DNA of 64,000 bases from Inhella proteolytica. GTDB taxonomy: Bacteria > Pseudomonadota > Gammaproteobacteria > Burkholderiales > Burkholderiaceae_C. Both the position numbers and the translations under genes were made by a program. Every line of letters begins with the position of its first letter. Within the stretch, counting starts at the first letter, position 1. Shown piece after piece: positions 17,301-25,043 of the stretch. The DNA lies in contig NZ_JAEDAK010000003.1 of NCBI RefSeq assembly GCF_016093275.1, positions 341,932 through 405,931 of the forward strand, in the 5' to 3' direction. The notes beneath the pieces are model-generated. The model was not told the DNA's origin, did not search any database, and saw only the letters and a list, made by a program, of their open reading frames with translations.

Positions 17301-17415
17301 AGACATCGACCGGCGTGCGGGTGAGCGTCAGCGCGCCCAGCACCATCATGGCCAGGGCGATGGCCAGCACCACCAGCCGGTTGCGCAGGCTGCTGTGAAC
17401 CAGGAACTCGAACAT
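14308..17415 (-). CDS. czcA: Heavy-metal RND efflux pump (CzcA/CusA family)
   Basis: The 1035-residue inner-membrane proton/metal antiporter starts MFEFLVHSSLRNRLVVLA and has the duplicated RND architecture of 12 TM helices and two large periplasmic loops. The TM4 signature reads GGLAIAIGELVDDAVVGVEN. It lacks the DFG of classical Co/Zn/Ni CzcA-CnrA pumps and is closer to the AIAIG pattern of CusA-like pumps, but with an extra Asp after VD. The metal specificity is therefore uncertain. It starts 1 bp after the adaptor stop. With the adaptor and outer-membrane factor it would form a tripartite trans-envelope pump. Confidence 0.93.
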   Translation of the reverse strand: MFEFLVHSSLRNRLVVLAIALAMMVLGALTLTRTPVDVFPSLDRPQVTLQIEAGGMAPEEVEQLVTLPLEQAMSGLPGVTAVRSVSSVGLAFVYVTFDWGTDIYRARQIVNERFTTARDALPAGVQHAAMGPISSIMGEVMLVAIPIDEAQISAMATREYADFVLRPRLLAIPGVAQVIPIGGEVRQYQVQPDSARMAQLGVSVEQLRAALQGHAGNSSGGFLELNAREYLIRNLGRTTRLEDLQQLPVAWKNGQSILLSQVASVRFAPAIKRGDAGFNGGPAVILGVQKQPEADTVALTRAIETALVELKPGLPAGMQAPRVTFRQASFIEASIGNLQGKLMTAAAIVAVVLYLFLANLRTTLISLAAIPASILITVLVFRHFGLSINTMTLGGLAIAIGELVDDAVVGVENVLRRLKLNRQQAQGLGPLELIAKATLEVRSAIVVATLIIVLVFVPLFVLPGIEGRLFVPLGVAYITSILASMLVSITLTPVMAYYLLPKLKSLDHGDPKLVQWLKARYARGLAWVFAHTRPVLAAGVLAVAGALALLPFFPTTFLPPFNEGSVLIGLRLNPGTTLQESVQVARQAERLLKDVPEVVYVGRRSGRAEMDEHAEGVHVSELDIGLRESQRPLEAVYADLRQRLANLPAAIGLGQPISHRIDHMLSGVRSAIAIKLFGEDLDTLRGQAEALRAKLASIPGIADLEVEKQVLTPQIQVRVDHTAARAYGLAPGQLLAELQQLVDGERITQVVEGNRRFDLVLRLADPARSLQALPQLLIDTPAGRVPLGKLAQIEEGDGPNQISRDDGKRRIVLSANAAQRPLSDVVADIRAVVAQHRLPEGMFITLGGQFEAQEQSSRLIAALSLVSAALVFLVLYSRYQSSLLTLLIMANIPLALVGAVIGLKLSGQPLSVAALIGFITLAGISIRNGILKVSHYINLCAFEGERFDTAMLTRGSLERLSPVLMTALVAALALAPLLFEAGQPGTEVLYPVAVVIFSGLISATLLDTFLTPAMVWRFGRAPIERLAADAGGQVY

Positions 17416-17416
17416 G

Positions 17417-18511
17417 TCAGCGCACCTGGTTCAAAAGAGTGGCGCTTTGGATGACGACGCGATCGCCATCGTTCAGGCCCTGGGTGATGGCCACGCGCGC
17501 GCCGTCCAGCGCCTGCGCCTGCACCACACGCGGCACGAAGCGCTCGGGCGCCTGCTTGACCCAGACGATGGTCTGGTTCGAGGGGTTCTTCATCAGCGCC
17601 TGCGCCGGCACGGCATGGCCCTTGACGGTGCGGCGGCTCTGCACCACCACGCGCACGCTCTGGCCCAAGGCCAGGCCCGAACTTGTCCCATTCACACCCA
17701 TGAAGTTCAAGGGCAAGGCCTGCTCGCGCAGGCGGCTGCCGGCGCCCAGGAAGCGCAGCGGCTGGGCCGCCCCATCCGCAACAAATGCCGCGCCGATGTC
17801 GTTCGCCAGCGCGATGTCATACGCCAACGCCTCGATGCGCAGGCGCTGCGGGTCCACCACCTCGAACAAGAGTTCGCGCGCCTCGACGATCTGACCGGCC
17901 GCGGCATGGGCCGAAGCGATGACGCCGCTGACCGGCGCCCGCAGGGCCTCGCGCCCGCTCAGGCCCTGGCCCAGCGCCGCCATGCGCGCGCGCAGGCTTT
18001 CCACCTCCATCTGCGCGGCCTCGATCTCGCGGCGCGGCACGGTGTCCGCCAGCTCCTGCAGGCGCTGGGCGCGCTGCTCGGCCAGGCGCAGCGCGGCACG
18101 CCACTCGGCCAACTGGGCCGCCTGGGCGGAACGCTCCAGCGCGCCGGCCAGCGGCTCCACATAGCCCAGCAGCTGCCCACGCTGCACGCGCTGCCCCAGC
18201 GTGGGCAGGCCCTGCGGCGGCGCCAGCAGGCGGCCGCTCTGCGCGGCCTGCACCGGGCCGCCGGCGTTCGGGTCCATCACCACCTGGCCCTGCAGCTCCT
18301 GGCTGCGCGGCAGCTCGGCGGCGCTGACGGCCAGCGTGCGCAGACCCAGCTGGCGCTGCGCGGGCTTGGGCAGGTAGACCGAGCCATCGGGCAGGCGCTG
18401 CGGGGCGCCGGCGGTGGCGGGGGCGGCTTCATCGCCGTGGTCGTGCCCGGGGCCGGCCCAGGCAGTTGCGAGCACCAGGCTGGCGCTCCAGATCAGCAGG
18501 ACGCGCTTCAT
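17417..18511 (-). CDS. czcB: RND efflux periplasmic adaptor (CzcB/CusB family)
   Basis: The 364-residue membrane-fusion protein has a signal peptide (MKRVLLIWSASLVLATAWA) followed by a metal-binding-like GPGHDHGDE. A barrel-sandwich/lipoyl part follows, with an alpha-hairpin (QLAEWRAALRLAEQRAQRL) and a beta-barrel end (VARVAITQGLNDGDRVV-like). AAGGGGGG sits upstream of the ATG. Its ATG overlaps the stop of the preceding 175-residue membrane protein as ATGA, and it is followed within 1 bp by the pump gene. It links the inner-membrane pump to the TolC-type channel. Confidence 0.92.
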   Translation of the reverse strand: MKRVLLIWSASLVLATAWAGPGHDHGDEAAPATAGAPQRLPDGSVYLPKPAQRQLGLRTLAVSAAELPRSQELQGQVVMDPNAGGPVQAAQSGRLLAPPQGLPTLGQRVQRGQLLGYVEPLAGALERSAQAAQLAEWRAALRLAEQRAQRLQELADTVPRREIEAAQMEVESLRARMAALGQGLSGREALRAPVSGVIASAHAAAGQIVEARELLFEVVDPQRLRIEALAYDIALANDIGAAFVADGAAQPLRFLGAGSRLREQALPLNFMGVNGTSSGLALGQSVRVVVQSRRTVKGHAVPAQALMKNPSNQTIVWVKQAPERFVPRVVQAQALDGARVAITQGLNDGDRVVIQSATLLNQVR

Positions 18512-19035
18512 GCGGCACCCCCCTTCTGGCGCATGCGCAGCGCGGTGCCAGCGCCAATCAGCGCCAACAGGGCGAAGCCGGCCCACAGACCCAAACGCTT
18601 CCAATTTCGCGGCTCGTGCTCCTCGTGCGCCTGACCATGCAGGTCCAGCTCGCCGGCCAGCAGGTCCGCGTCCTCGCCCGCCATCACCGTGGCGGTGACG
18701 GCATGCACGCCCGCGGCCGGCACGGCGGCCAGCTCGGCGCGAAAGCTGCCATCGGCCTGGGGCTGCGGCTTGAGCTGGGCGCCGGCCAGCTCCAGCTCCA
18801 GCGTGGCGGCGGTGACGGGCGCGTTGCTGTCGGCACGGTCCAGGTAGAGCGTCAGGGCCTTGCCCTCCAGCACGCCCACCAGCTCGAACAGCTCGGAGCT
18901 GGCGACGAAGCGCGGCTGGGCCGGGGCGCTGGCATTGGGGGCGTCGTGGTCATGGTCGTGGTCATGGCCCGGGCCGGCCCAGGTGGGGTGCACCAGCAGC
19001 AGGGCCAGCGCGATCAACAGGTGTTGGGGGTTCAT
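18508..19035 (-). CDS. His-rich membrane-anchored protein of the metal-efflux operon
   Basis: The 175-residue protein has a signal peptide (MNPQHLLIALALLLVHPTWA) followed at once by GPGHDHDHDHD, a strong candidate metal-binding segment. A beta-rich periplasmic domain (TLYLDRADSNAPVTAATLEL) follows, and a C-terminal TM helix (RLGLWAGFALLALIGAG) ends in a cytoplasmic RMRQKGG. The gene sits between the outer-membrane factor and the adaptor and overlaps the adaptor by 4 bp. The domain order suggests a periplasmic metal-capture protein tethered to the inner membrane that could feed the pump. I do not know a named family. Confidence 0.8.
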   Translation of the reverse strand: MNPQHLLIALALLLVHPTWAGPGHDHDHDHDAPNASAPAQPRFVASSELFELVGVLEGKALTLYLDRADSNAPVTAATLELELAGAQLKPQPQADGSFRAELAAVPAAGVHAVTATVMAGEDADLLAGELDLHGQAHEEHEPRNWKRLGLWAGFALLALIGAGTALRMRQKGGAA

Positions 19036-19056
19036 CAGCGTTCTTTCGGTGCGGCG

Positions 19057-20301
19057 CTATTGCGGCAGCAGGCCCAGGGCCTGGCGCAGCTGGGCAATGG
19101 CCTGGTGCAGGGCGATGCGCGCACGCGCCTGCTCGCGCTGGGCCTGGGCGGCCTCCAGCTCCACGCGCAGGCGGGTGGGCAGATCGGTCTCGCCCAGGCG
19201 GAAGGATTTGTCGAAGAAGGTGCGCGTCTCGCGCGCCAAGCGCGCGCGCTCGTCGGTGGCCTGCAGCACGGCGCGGGCGGCGGCCAGGGCGGCGCGGGCG
19301 CTGTGGGCCTGGGCCTGCACGCGTTCGCGCTCGCGCGCCAAGGCGATCTCCGCCTCGGTCTGCTCGGCCGTGGCATGGGCCAGTGCGGCGCGCTGGCGCT
19401 GCCCGCCGCCCAGCGGGATCCGCAGGCCCAGGCTCAGCGTGCCGTTGCTGGCCTCGCCGCGGGCGCCCCGCTCGCGGGTCTGCAGCAGCGTGAGCTCCGG
19501 GTTGGCGCGCGATTGCGCCTGCGCCAGCGCTGCGGCGCTGCGCGCCGCCTGGGCCTTGGCGGCCAGTGCAGCCAGCAGCGGGTGGGCCGGGGCATCGTCG
19601 GCCGGCTCGGGCTCGGGGCTGTCGAGCAGGGGCAGCGCCTCTTGCGGCGCCAGGCCCAGCAGGGCGCGCAGCTCCTGTTCGGCGGCGCTGCTGCGGGCTT
19701 GCGCCAGCAGGTGCTCGGCGCGCGCGGCCGCAGCAGCGGCCTCGGCCTGGTGCCGGTCGGCGCGGGCCAGCTCACCCGCCTGGGTGCGACGGGCCACATC
19801 GGCCGCCAGGGCCTGGCTGGCCTGCCAGCGCTCCTGCGCGGCCTGCTGCTCTTCGCGTGCCAGGGCCAGCGCCCACCAATGTTCGCGCAGCAGCTGGGCC
19901 AGCTGCCACTGCGCGCGCAGGGCCTCGGCCTCGAGGCTCTGGGCCTGCGCCGCTGCCAGCGCCTGGCTGCGCGCGCGCTCGTTCGGCAGCCACAGCGGCA
20001 CGGCCAGGCCGAGCTCCACCTCCTGCGCGCCCTGGCGTCGGTTGAAACGGTCGCTGCGCAGCGAGGCCTCGAGCGCGGCGGGCTCGGGGGTCCAGGCGGC
20101 GGCGGCTTCGCGCTGGGCCTGCACGGCCTCGCGGCGCGCGGCCAGGGCCTGCGCCTCGGGCTGACGGGCCCAAGCGCGCTCAAAGGCTTGCGGCAGGCTC
20201 AGCGGCTCCGGGCCGGCCGAGGCCAGGGCCGGGCTGGCGGCCGCCCAGGCTGCGCACAGCAGGGCCAGCGGCCGCAGCCGGGCTTGAAAAATCCAATGCA
20301 T
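19057..20301 (-). CDS. czcC: TolC-family outer-membrane factor (CzcC/CusC-like)
   Basis: The 414-residue protein has a signal peptide (RPLALLCAAWAAASPALASA) and then the duplicated long alpha-helical/beta-barrel pattern of outer-membrane efflux proteins: LSLPQAFERAWARQPEAQAL, Ala/Gln/Arg-rich coiled-coil stretches, and ending IAQLRQALGLLPQ. It provides the outer-membrane channel for the CzcBA-type pump encoded downstream. The gap to the following 175-residue gene is 21 bp. Confidence 0.9.
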   Translation of the reverse strand: MHWIFQARLRPLALLCAAWAAASPALASAGPEPLSLPQAFERAWARQPEAQALAARREAVQAQREAAAAWTPEPAALEASLRSDRFNRRQGAQEVELGLAVPLWLPNERARSQALAAAQAQSLEAEALRAQWQLAQLLREHWWALALAREEQQAAQERWQASQALAADVARRTQAGELARADRHQAEAAAAAARAEHLLAQARSSAAEQELRALLGLAPQEALPLLDSPEPEPADDAPAHPLLAALAAKAQAARSAAALAQAQSRANPELTLLQTRERGARGEASNGTLSLGLRIPLGGGQRQRAALAHATAEQTEAEIALARERERVQAQAHSARAALAAARAVLQATDERARLARETRTFFDKSFRLGETDLPTRLRVELEAAQAQREQARARIALHQAIAQLRQALGLLPQ

Positions 20302-20399
20302 CCGATGCTCCAGGGTGGAAACAAACCACGGGGGCGATCGGCGAGGGGCGGGCTGCTGCGCAGCCCGCGGGCGGAGTCAGGTCGGCACTCCCTCGCCGT

Positions 20400-20750
20400 T
20401 CAGGCGAGGGCCGTCCACTGCGGGCGTTCGGGCCGCGGGCCGGCGCGGGCTGGTGTGGCAGCACTGCCGTCTTCCAGCCAGGGCATGGACAGCCGCACCT
20501 GCGGCGCCTGAGCCTCGGCCGGCGGCAGGGGAGTCAGGTGGCCGTGGCAATGGCTGCAGTCCAAGCTGGCGCCCGGGTCGTCGGCGTCGTCGACCTGGAG
20601 CTGGGCATGGTGGTATTGGTCGCCCGGCTCGGCATGCAGGGCATGGGTCGTCGCGCCCTCGTGCTCGTCCCCGCAGTACGGGCCCAGCAAGGCCCAGCTG
20701 AACTGCAGAGGCAGCAGCAGGGCGAGCAGGAGGAGGAGCAGGCGGTTCAT
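20400..20750 (-). CDS. czcI: CzcI-like small periplasmic metal protein
   Basis: The 116-residue protein starts MNRLLLLLLALLLPLQFSWA, very similar to the signal sequence I recall for CzcI of Cupriavidus. An early Cys (GPYCGDEHEG), a His-rich run (GDQYHHAQL) and DCSHCHGH follow. CzcI proteins open czc operons and are thought to influence metal sensing or induction. It lies 98 bp upstream of the outer-membrane factor gene, the same leading position as in czcICBA. The ATG at 20750 gives a clean signal peptide; upstream in-frame codons do not. Confidence 0.78.
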   Translation of the reverse strand: MNRLLLLLLALLLPLQFSWALLGPYCGDEHEGATTHALHAEPGDQYHHAQLQVDDADDPGASLDCSHCHGHLTPLPPAEAQAPQVRLSMPWLEDGSAATPARAGPRPERPQWTALA

Positions 20751-20917
20751 CAGGGGTCGCAGTCTATCGAGGGCGGGCGGGATGGCCCTGTCGCAGATCA
20801 AGCCAGAGAAGGCGAGTGGAAAGCCTGGAGCCGGTGCAGGGTCAAGCCCCAGTCCCTTCATAGCCTGGGGTTATGGCCCGCGCGGTGCTTGGCAGCGAAA
20901 CGGGGCCGGTGCCTGAC

Positions 20918-20923
20918 CACAAT
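20918..20923 (+). promoter_or_regulatory. -10-like CACAAT just upstream of the peptide-binding protein gene
   Basis: CACAAT lies 7 nt before the ATG at 20931. If it is used, transcription would start at or next to the A of ATG and give a leaderless mRNA. No convincing -35 or ribosome-binding site is visible, which agrees with a leaderless start but does not prove it. Confidence 0.4.
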
Positions 20924-20930
20924 CGCGCGC

Positions 20931-22514
20931 ATGCGCCCCCTGCTCCCGCTGCTGCTGTTTCTGACCGCCCTCACCGCCTGGGCCAGCCCTGCCCTCGCCG
21001 CCAAACCTCTCGTTTATTGCGCCGACGCCAGCCCCGAGGGCTTCGACCCCGGCCTGTGGGACAGCAGCAGCACCAGCAATGTGAACAACCAGATGTTCCA
21101 GGGCCTGCTGGGCTTCAAGCGCGGCGGCACCGAGCTCATCCCCAAGCTGGCCACGGCCTGGGAGGTCTCGCCCGACGCCACGGTGTTCACCTTCACCCTG
21201 CGCCCCGGCGTGCTGTTCCACCGCACGGCCTGGTTCACGCCCACGCGAGCCTTCAATGCCGATGACGTGCTGTTCACTTACCAGCGCTTCATCCACCCGC
21301 AGCACCCCTTCAACCAGGCCTTCCCGGCCAACTTCATCTACCCGCAGAACCTTGGCCTGGCCAAGCAGATCGCCTCGATCGAGAAGCTGGACGAGCTGCG
21401 CGTGCGCTTCACGCTGCGCGCGCCCAACGTCACCTTCCTGAGCACCTTCGCGATGAGCTTTGCCGGCATCCAGTCGGCCGAGTACGGTGCGCAGCTGCTG
21501 CGCCAAGGCCAGGCGGCGCAGATCAACCGCCTACCGGTGGGCACCGGGCCCTACCAGTTCAAGCGCTACGAAAAAGACCATGTGGTGCGCATGCAGGCCC
21601 ACCCCGGCTACTGGGGCGGCCAGCAGCGCACGCCGGCGCTGCTGTACAGCATCAGCCGCGAGCCGGCGGTGCGGGTGCAGAAGCTGATTGCCGGCGAATG
21701 CCAGGTCACCAGCCCGATCCGGGACGTGGATGTGGCCTCGGTCATGAAGCGGCCCGGCGTGCGCCTGGAAAAGATCCAGGCGCTGAACATCTCCTACCTG
21801 GCCTTCAACCTGAAGAAGGCGCCACTGACCGACCGCCGCGTGCGCGAGGCGCTGGACATCGCGGTGGACCGCAACGCCATCTTCAAGGCCCTGTTCCCGC
21901 GCGGCGATGCCCTGCAGGCCGTGAGCGCCTTCCCGCCCGCCATTCCCGGCTTCCACCAAGGCCTGAAGAACGAGTTCAACCCGGAGCGGGCGCGCCAGCT
22001 GCTGGCCGACGCGGGCCTGGGCCAGGGCTTCGAGCTGGACCTCTGGGCCCTGCCGGTGGCGCGGCCCACCAACCCCAATGGCCAGCTGATGGCGCAGCTG
22101 ATCCAGCAGGACTGGGCGCGCATCGGCGTGCGCGCGCGCATCAAGACCTACGAGTGGGGCGAGTACCTGAAGCGCGCCAACAAGGGCGAGCACGACGTCT
22201 ACATGAGCGGCTGGAGTGGCGACAGCGGCGACGCCGACGACTTCCTCACCCCCAACCTCAGCTGCGCCGCCAACAAGACCGGCATCAAGTTCTGCCACCC
22301 CGAGTTCGAGCGCCTGATCGACCAGGCCCGCGCCACCACCGACCCGCAGGCGCGCATGCGCCTGTACGAGCAGGCCCAGGAGATCTTCAAGCGCGAGCGT
22401 CCCTGGATCACCATGGCGCACTCCACGATCTACATTCCCGTGCGCCAGGACGTGCGCGGCTTCACGATGGCGCCCAACGGCAGCGTCGATTTCGAAGGGG
22501 TGTTCAGGGAATGA
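20931..22514 (+). CDS. Peptide ABC-transporter substrate-binding protein (DppA/OppA family)
   Basis: The 527-residue periplasmic protein has a signal peptide (MRPLLPLLLFLTALTAWASPALA). Family-typical blocks follow: KPLVYCADASPEGFDP, VNNQMFQGLLGFKRG, LIPKLATAWEVSPD, RLPVGTGPYQFKRYE, and RRVREALDIAVDRNAIFK. It resembles dipeptide-binding proteins (DppA/SBP_bac_5). No permease or ATPase gene is adjacent, so it may use a transporter encoded elsewhere. It is the first of four genes each overlapping the next by ATGA. The last two act on peptidoglycan-derived peptides, suggesting that murein peptides or D-Ala-D-Ala are its ligand. Confidence 0.9.
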   Translation: MRPLLPLLLFLTALTAWASPALAAKPLVYCADASPEGFDPGLWDSSSTSNVNNQMFQGLLGFKRGGTELIPKLATAWEVSPDATVFTFTLRPGVLFHRTAWFTPTRAFNADDVLFTYQRFIHPQHPFNQAFPANFIYPQNLGLAKQIASIEKLDELRVRFTLRAPNVTFLSTFAMSFAGIQSAEYGAQLLRQGQAAQINRLPVGTGPYQFKRYEKDHVVRMQAHPGYWGGQQRTPALLYSISREPAVRVQKLIAGECQVTSPIRDVDVASVMKRPGVRLEKIQALNISYLAFNLKKAPLTDRRVREALDIAVDRNAIFKALFPRGDALQAVSAFPPAIPGFHQGLKNEFNPERARQLLADAGLGQGFELDLWALPVARPTNPNGQLMAQLIQQDWARIGVRARIKTYEWGEYLKRANKGEHDVYMSGWSGDSGDADDFLTPNLSCAANKTGIKFCHPEFERLIDQARATTDPQARMRLYEQAQEIFKRERPWITMAHSTIYIPVRQDVRGFTMAPNGSVDFEGVFRE

Positions 22515-23407
22515 GGCTCAGGCACATCGAGGTCTTCCACGCCATCATGCAGGCCGGCTCCATCAGCGGCGCGGCGCAGGTGCTGCACATCTCGCAGCCC
22601 GCCGTCACCAAGGTGCTGCAGCACGCCGAGCTGCAACTGGGCCTGCCGCTGTTCGACCGCGTCAAGGGCAAGCTGGTGCCCACGCCCGAGGCGCAGCGCC
22701 TGTTCGTCGAGGTGGACAAGCTCAACCGCGACCTGATCGGCATCCGCCGCCTGGCCGCCAGCCTGCGCGCCGGCGAGTCCGAATCCCTGCGCGTAATGGC
22801 CACCCCGGCCCTCGGCGCTTCGGTGCTGCCAGCGGCCATGTCCGCCTGGGCCAAGGCCTTCCCGAACAACCACTGCCGCCTGGCCACGCACCACACGCGC
22901 GAGATCGTCAGCGCCCTGCTGGTGGGCGAGGCCGACCTGGGCCTGAGCCTGCAGGACCCGCGCCACCCCGGCATCAAGGCCGAGGTGCTGGCCAGCGGCC
23001 CGCTGATGGCCCTGTGCCCGCTGGGCAGCCCCGAGGCCCAGGCCGAAGGTCCGCTGGCGCTGACTGAAATCGAAAGCGAACTGATCGCCATGGCCGAGGA
23101 CGACCCGCTGGGCAGCCAGCTGATGGCCGGCTTCGAAGCCGCCGGCCTGCACCCGCGCAGCCGCTTCACCGTGCAGACCTACCAGCTGGCTCGCTCGCTC
23201 GTCGAGGCCGGCCTGGGCCTCTCCGTGGTGGACCCCTTCACCGCCACCGCAGCCGACCGCAGCCGCGTGCGCGTGCGCCCGCTCAAGCCCAGCGCGCCGG
23301 TGAACCTGGTGCTGCTGAGCGCCGCCAACGCGCCCCTGCCCCAGGTGGGCCGCAAGCTCGTGAAGCAAATTGCCGACGCCACGCGCGCCAGCCTGGCCAC
23401 GCTATGA
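22511..23407 (+). CDS. LysR-family transcriptional regulator within the peptide operon
   Basis: The 298-residue LTTR starts MRLRHIEVFHAIMQAGSISG with the HTH core AAQVLHISQPAVTKVLQHAE and a C-terminal effector domain (LRVMATPALGASVLPAAMSAW). It overlaps the binding-protein stop by 4 bp and the dipeptidase start by 4 bp, so it is transcribed with the genes it probably regulates. This differs from the usual divergent LTTR layout and would allow autoregulation. The effector is unknown; a murein peptide or D-amino acid would fit the context. Confidence 0.92.
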   Translation: MRLRHIEVFHAIMQAGSISGAAQVLHISQPAVTKVLQHAELQLGLPLFDRVKGKLVPTPEAQRLFVEVDKLNRDLIGIRRLAASLRAGESESLRVMATPALGASVLPAAMSAWAKAFPNNHCRLATHHTREIVSALLVGEADLGLSLQDPRHPGIKAEVLASGPLMALCPLGSPEAQAEGPLALTEIESELIAMAEDDPLGSQLMAGFEAAGLHPRSRFTVQTYQLARSLVEAGLGLSVVDPFTATAADRSRVRVRPLKPSAPVNLVLLSAANAPLPQVGRKLVKQIADATRASLATL

Positions 23408-24021
23408 GCGCGCCGCTCACCCTGCTCTGCGAGGACGTGCCCGGCCATCCGGACTTCGTGCACCTGCTCAGCCTGCCCGAACTGGACCTGGACCTGCGCT
23501 ACGCCACGCGCGACAACTTCGTCGGCCGCGCCGTCTACGGCGGGCTGGACTGCGCCTGGCTGCGCCGCGAAGCCGCCACCGGCCTGCAGCAGGCCGCCGC
23601 CTGGCTGGATGCCCGGCAACCCGGCCTGCGCCTGCGCGTGCTGGACGCCCTGCGCCCGCAGCGCGTGCAGGAGGCGCTCTACCAGGAGCTGGCCGGCACG
23701 CCGCTGGCCATCTACCTGGCCCACCCCGAGCGCGGCTCCATCCACAGCTTCGGCATGGCGGTGGACGTGACCCTGTTGGACGCACAAGGCCAGGAGCTGG
23801 ACATGGGCTCGGGCTTCGACGAGATGGACGCCCTTTCCCACCCCGAGTTCGAGGCCGAGCTGCTGGCGCAGGGGCGCCTGACGCCCGCGCAGCTGCAGGC
23901 GCGCGGCTGGCTGCGCGCCGCCATGCGCCAGGCCGGCTTTCACCCCATCACCACCGAGTGGTGGCATTTCGACTTCGGCGACCGCACCCAGGTGCGCGCC
24001 CAACTGCCCCGGGTGCTATGA
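23404..24021 (+). CDS. ddpX: D-alanyl-D-alanine dipeptidase (VanX/DdpX family)
   Basis: The 205-residue protein carries the zinc-binding motifs of the M15D family: SIHSFGMAVD (S-x-H-x3-G-x-A-x-D) near residue 115 and EWWHFDFG near the C-terminus, which holds the catalytic Glu and third ligand His. The family hydrolyses free D-Ala-D-Ala. It has no signal peptide, so it acts in the cytoplasm. Outside vancomycin clusters, such enzymes (DdpX) let cells use D-Ala-D-Ala released during wall turnover, which fits the flanking binding protein and LD-carboxypeptidase. There are no vanHA partners here, so glycopeptide resistance is not indicated. Confidence 0.92.
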   Translation: MSAPLTLLCEDVPGHPDFVHLLSLPELDLDLRYATRDNFVGRAVYGGLDCAWLRREAATGLQQAAAWLDARQPGLRLRVLDALRPQRVQEALYQELAGTPLAIYLAHPERGSIHSFGMAVDVTLLDAQGQELDMGSGFDEMDALSHPEFEAELLAQGRLTPAQLQARGWLRAAMRQAGFHPITTEWWHFDFGDRTQVRAQLPRVL

Positions 24022-25043
24022 GCGTTTCGCGCCGTCATCTGCTGAGCCTGGCCGCGGCCGGCACCGCCCTCCCCGCCTTTGCCGAATCGAGGCCGGTGCT
24101 GCGGGCGCCGCGCCTGAAACCCGGCGACACGCTCGGCCTCATCAGCCCGGCCCACGCCACCTACGAGCGCGAGCCCTTTCAGATCGCCACCGAGGCCCTG
24201 CAGGCGCTGGGCTTCAAGGTCAAGCCGGGTGCGCACCTGCGCGCCCGCCACGGCCACTTGGCGGGCACCGACGCCCAGCGCGCCGAGGACATCAACCGCT
24301 TCTTCGCCGACGACGGCGTGCAGGGCCTGATCGCGCTGACCGGCGGCAGCGGCGGCACGCGCATCCTGCCGGCCATCGACTACGCGCAGATCCGCCGCAC
24401 GCCCAAGTTCTTCGGCGGCTTTTCGGACCTGACGGCGCTGGTGAATGCCATCCACCAGCAGACCGGGCTGATCACCTTCCACAGCCCCACCGCGCTCTCG
24501 CAATGGAACGGTTTCAGCGTCGAGCACTTCAGGGCGCTGGTGATGCAGGCCGGCACGCCGCTGCTGAAGAACCCCACGGGCGAGCTGGGCGAGCACCTGG
24601 TGCAGACGAATGACCGCATCCAGACGATCCGCGGCGGGCGCGCGCGCGGCCGCCTGGTGGGCGGCAACCTGGCAGTGCTGACGGCCATGGCCGGCTCGGC
24701 CTACTGGCCGGATTTCCGCGGCGCCATCCTGTTCCTGGAAGACATCAACGAGTACATCTACCGCGTCGACCGCATGCTCTCCACCCTGCGCCTGACCGGC
24801 GCGCTGAGCCAGGTGGCGGGCGTGGTGCTGGGTCAGTTCACCAAGTGCGAGCCCGGCGAGGGCTATGGCGCGCTCACGCTCGACGAGCTGTTCGACGAGT
24901 ACTTCCTGCCGCTGAACGTGCCCGTCTACCGCGGCGCCATGATCGGCCACATCCGCCGCAAATTCACCGTGCCGGTGGGGGCGCTGGCCGAGATCGACGC
25001 CGACGCCGGCACGCTGCAGCTGCTGGAACCCGCGGTGGGCTGA
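24018..25043 (+). CDS. ldcA: LD-carboxypeptidase, S66 family (LdcA/MccF-like)
   Basis: The 341-residue protein has a twin-arginine-like N-terminus (MSVSRRHLLSLAAAGTALPAFA), odd because E. coli LdcA is cytoplasmic. S66 blocks are PGDTLGLISPAHATYE, LTGGSGGTRILP, the nucleophile-region GFSDLTAL, LFLEDINEYIYRVDR (catalytic Glu) and MIGHIRRKFTVPVG (catalytic His). Family members remove the terminal D-Ala from murein tetrapeptides or detoxify microcin C-type compounds. It overlaps the dipeptidase by ATGA and ends the operon. The predicted export would place it with the periplasmic binding protein. Confidence 0.88.
   Translation: MSVSRRHLLSLAAAGTALPAFAESRPVLRAPRLKPGDTLGLISPAHATYEREPFQIATEALQALGFKVKPGAHLRARHGHLAGTDAQRAEDINRFFADDGVQGLIALTGGSGGTRILPAIDYAQIRRTPKFFGGFSDLTALVNAIHQQTGLITFHSPTALSQWNGFSVEHFRALVMQAGTPLLKNPTGELGEHLVQTNDRIQTIRGGRARGRLVGGNLAVLTAMAGSAYWPDFRGAILFLEDINEYIYRVDRMLSTLRLTGALSQVAGVVLGQFTKCEPGEGYGALTLDELFDEYFLPLNVPVYRGAMIGHIRRKFTVPVGALAEIDADAGTLQLLEPAVG

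Noticed and set aside
14611..17454. Long open frame antisense to the RND pump
   Set aside because: His/Gln/Arg/Ala-rich with no domain. It is the complement of a clear CzcA-type gene.
23404..24021. Glycopeptide (vancomycin) resistance gene vanX
   Set aside because: No vanH, vanA-type ligase or vanRS is nearby; neighbours point to wall-peptide use.
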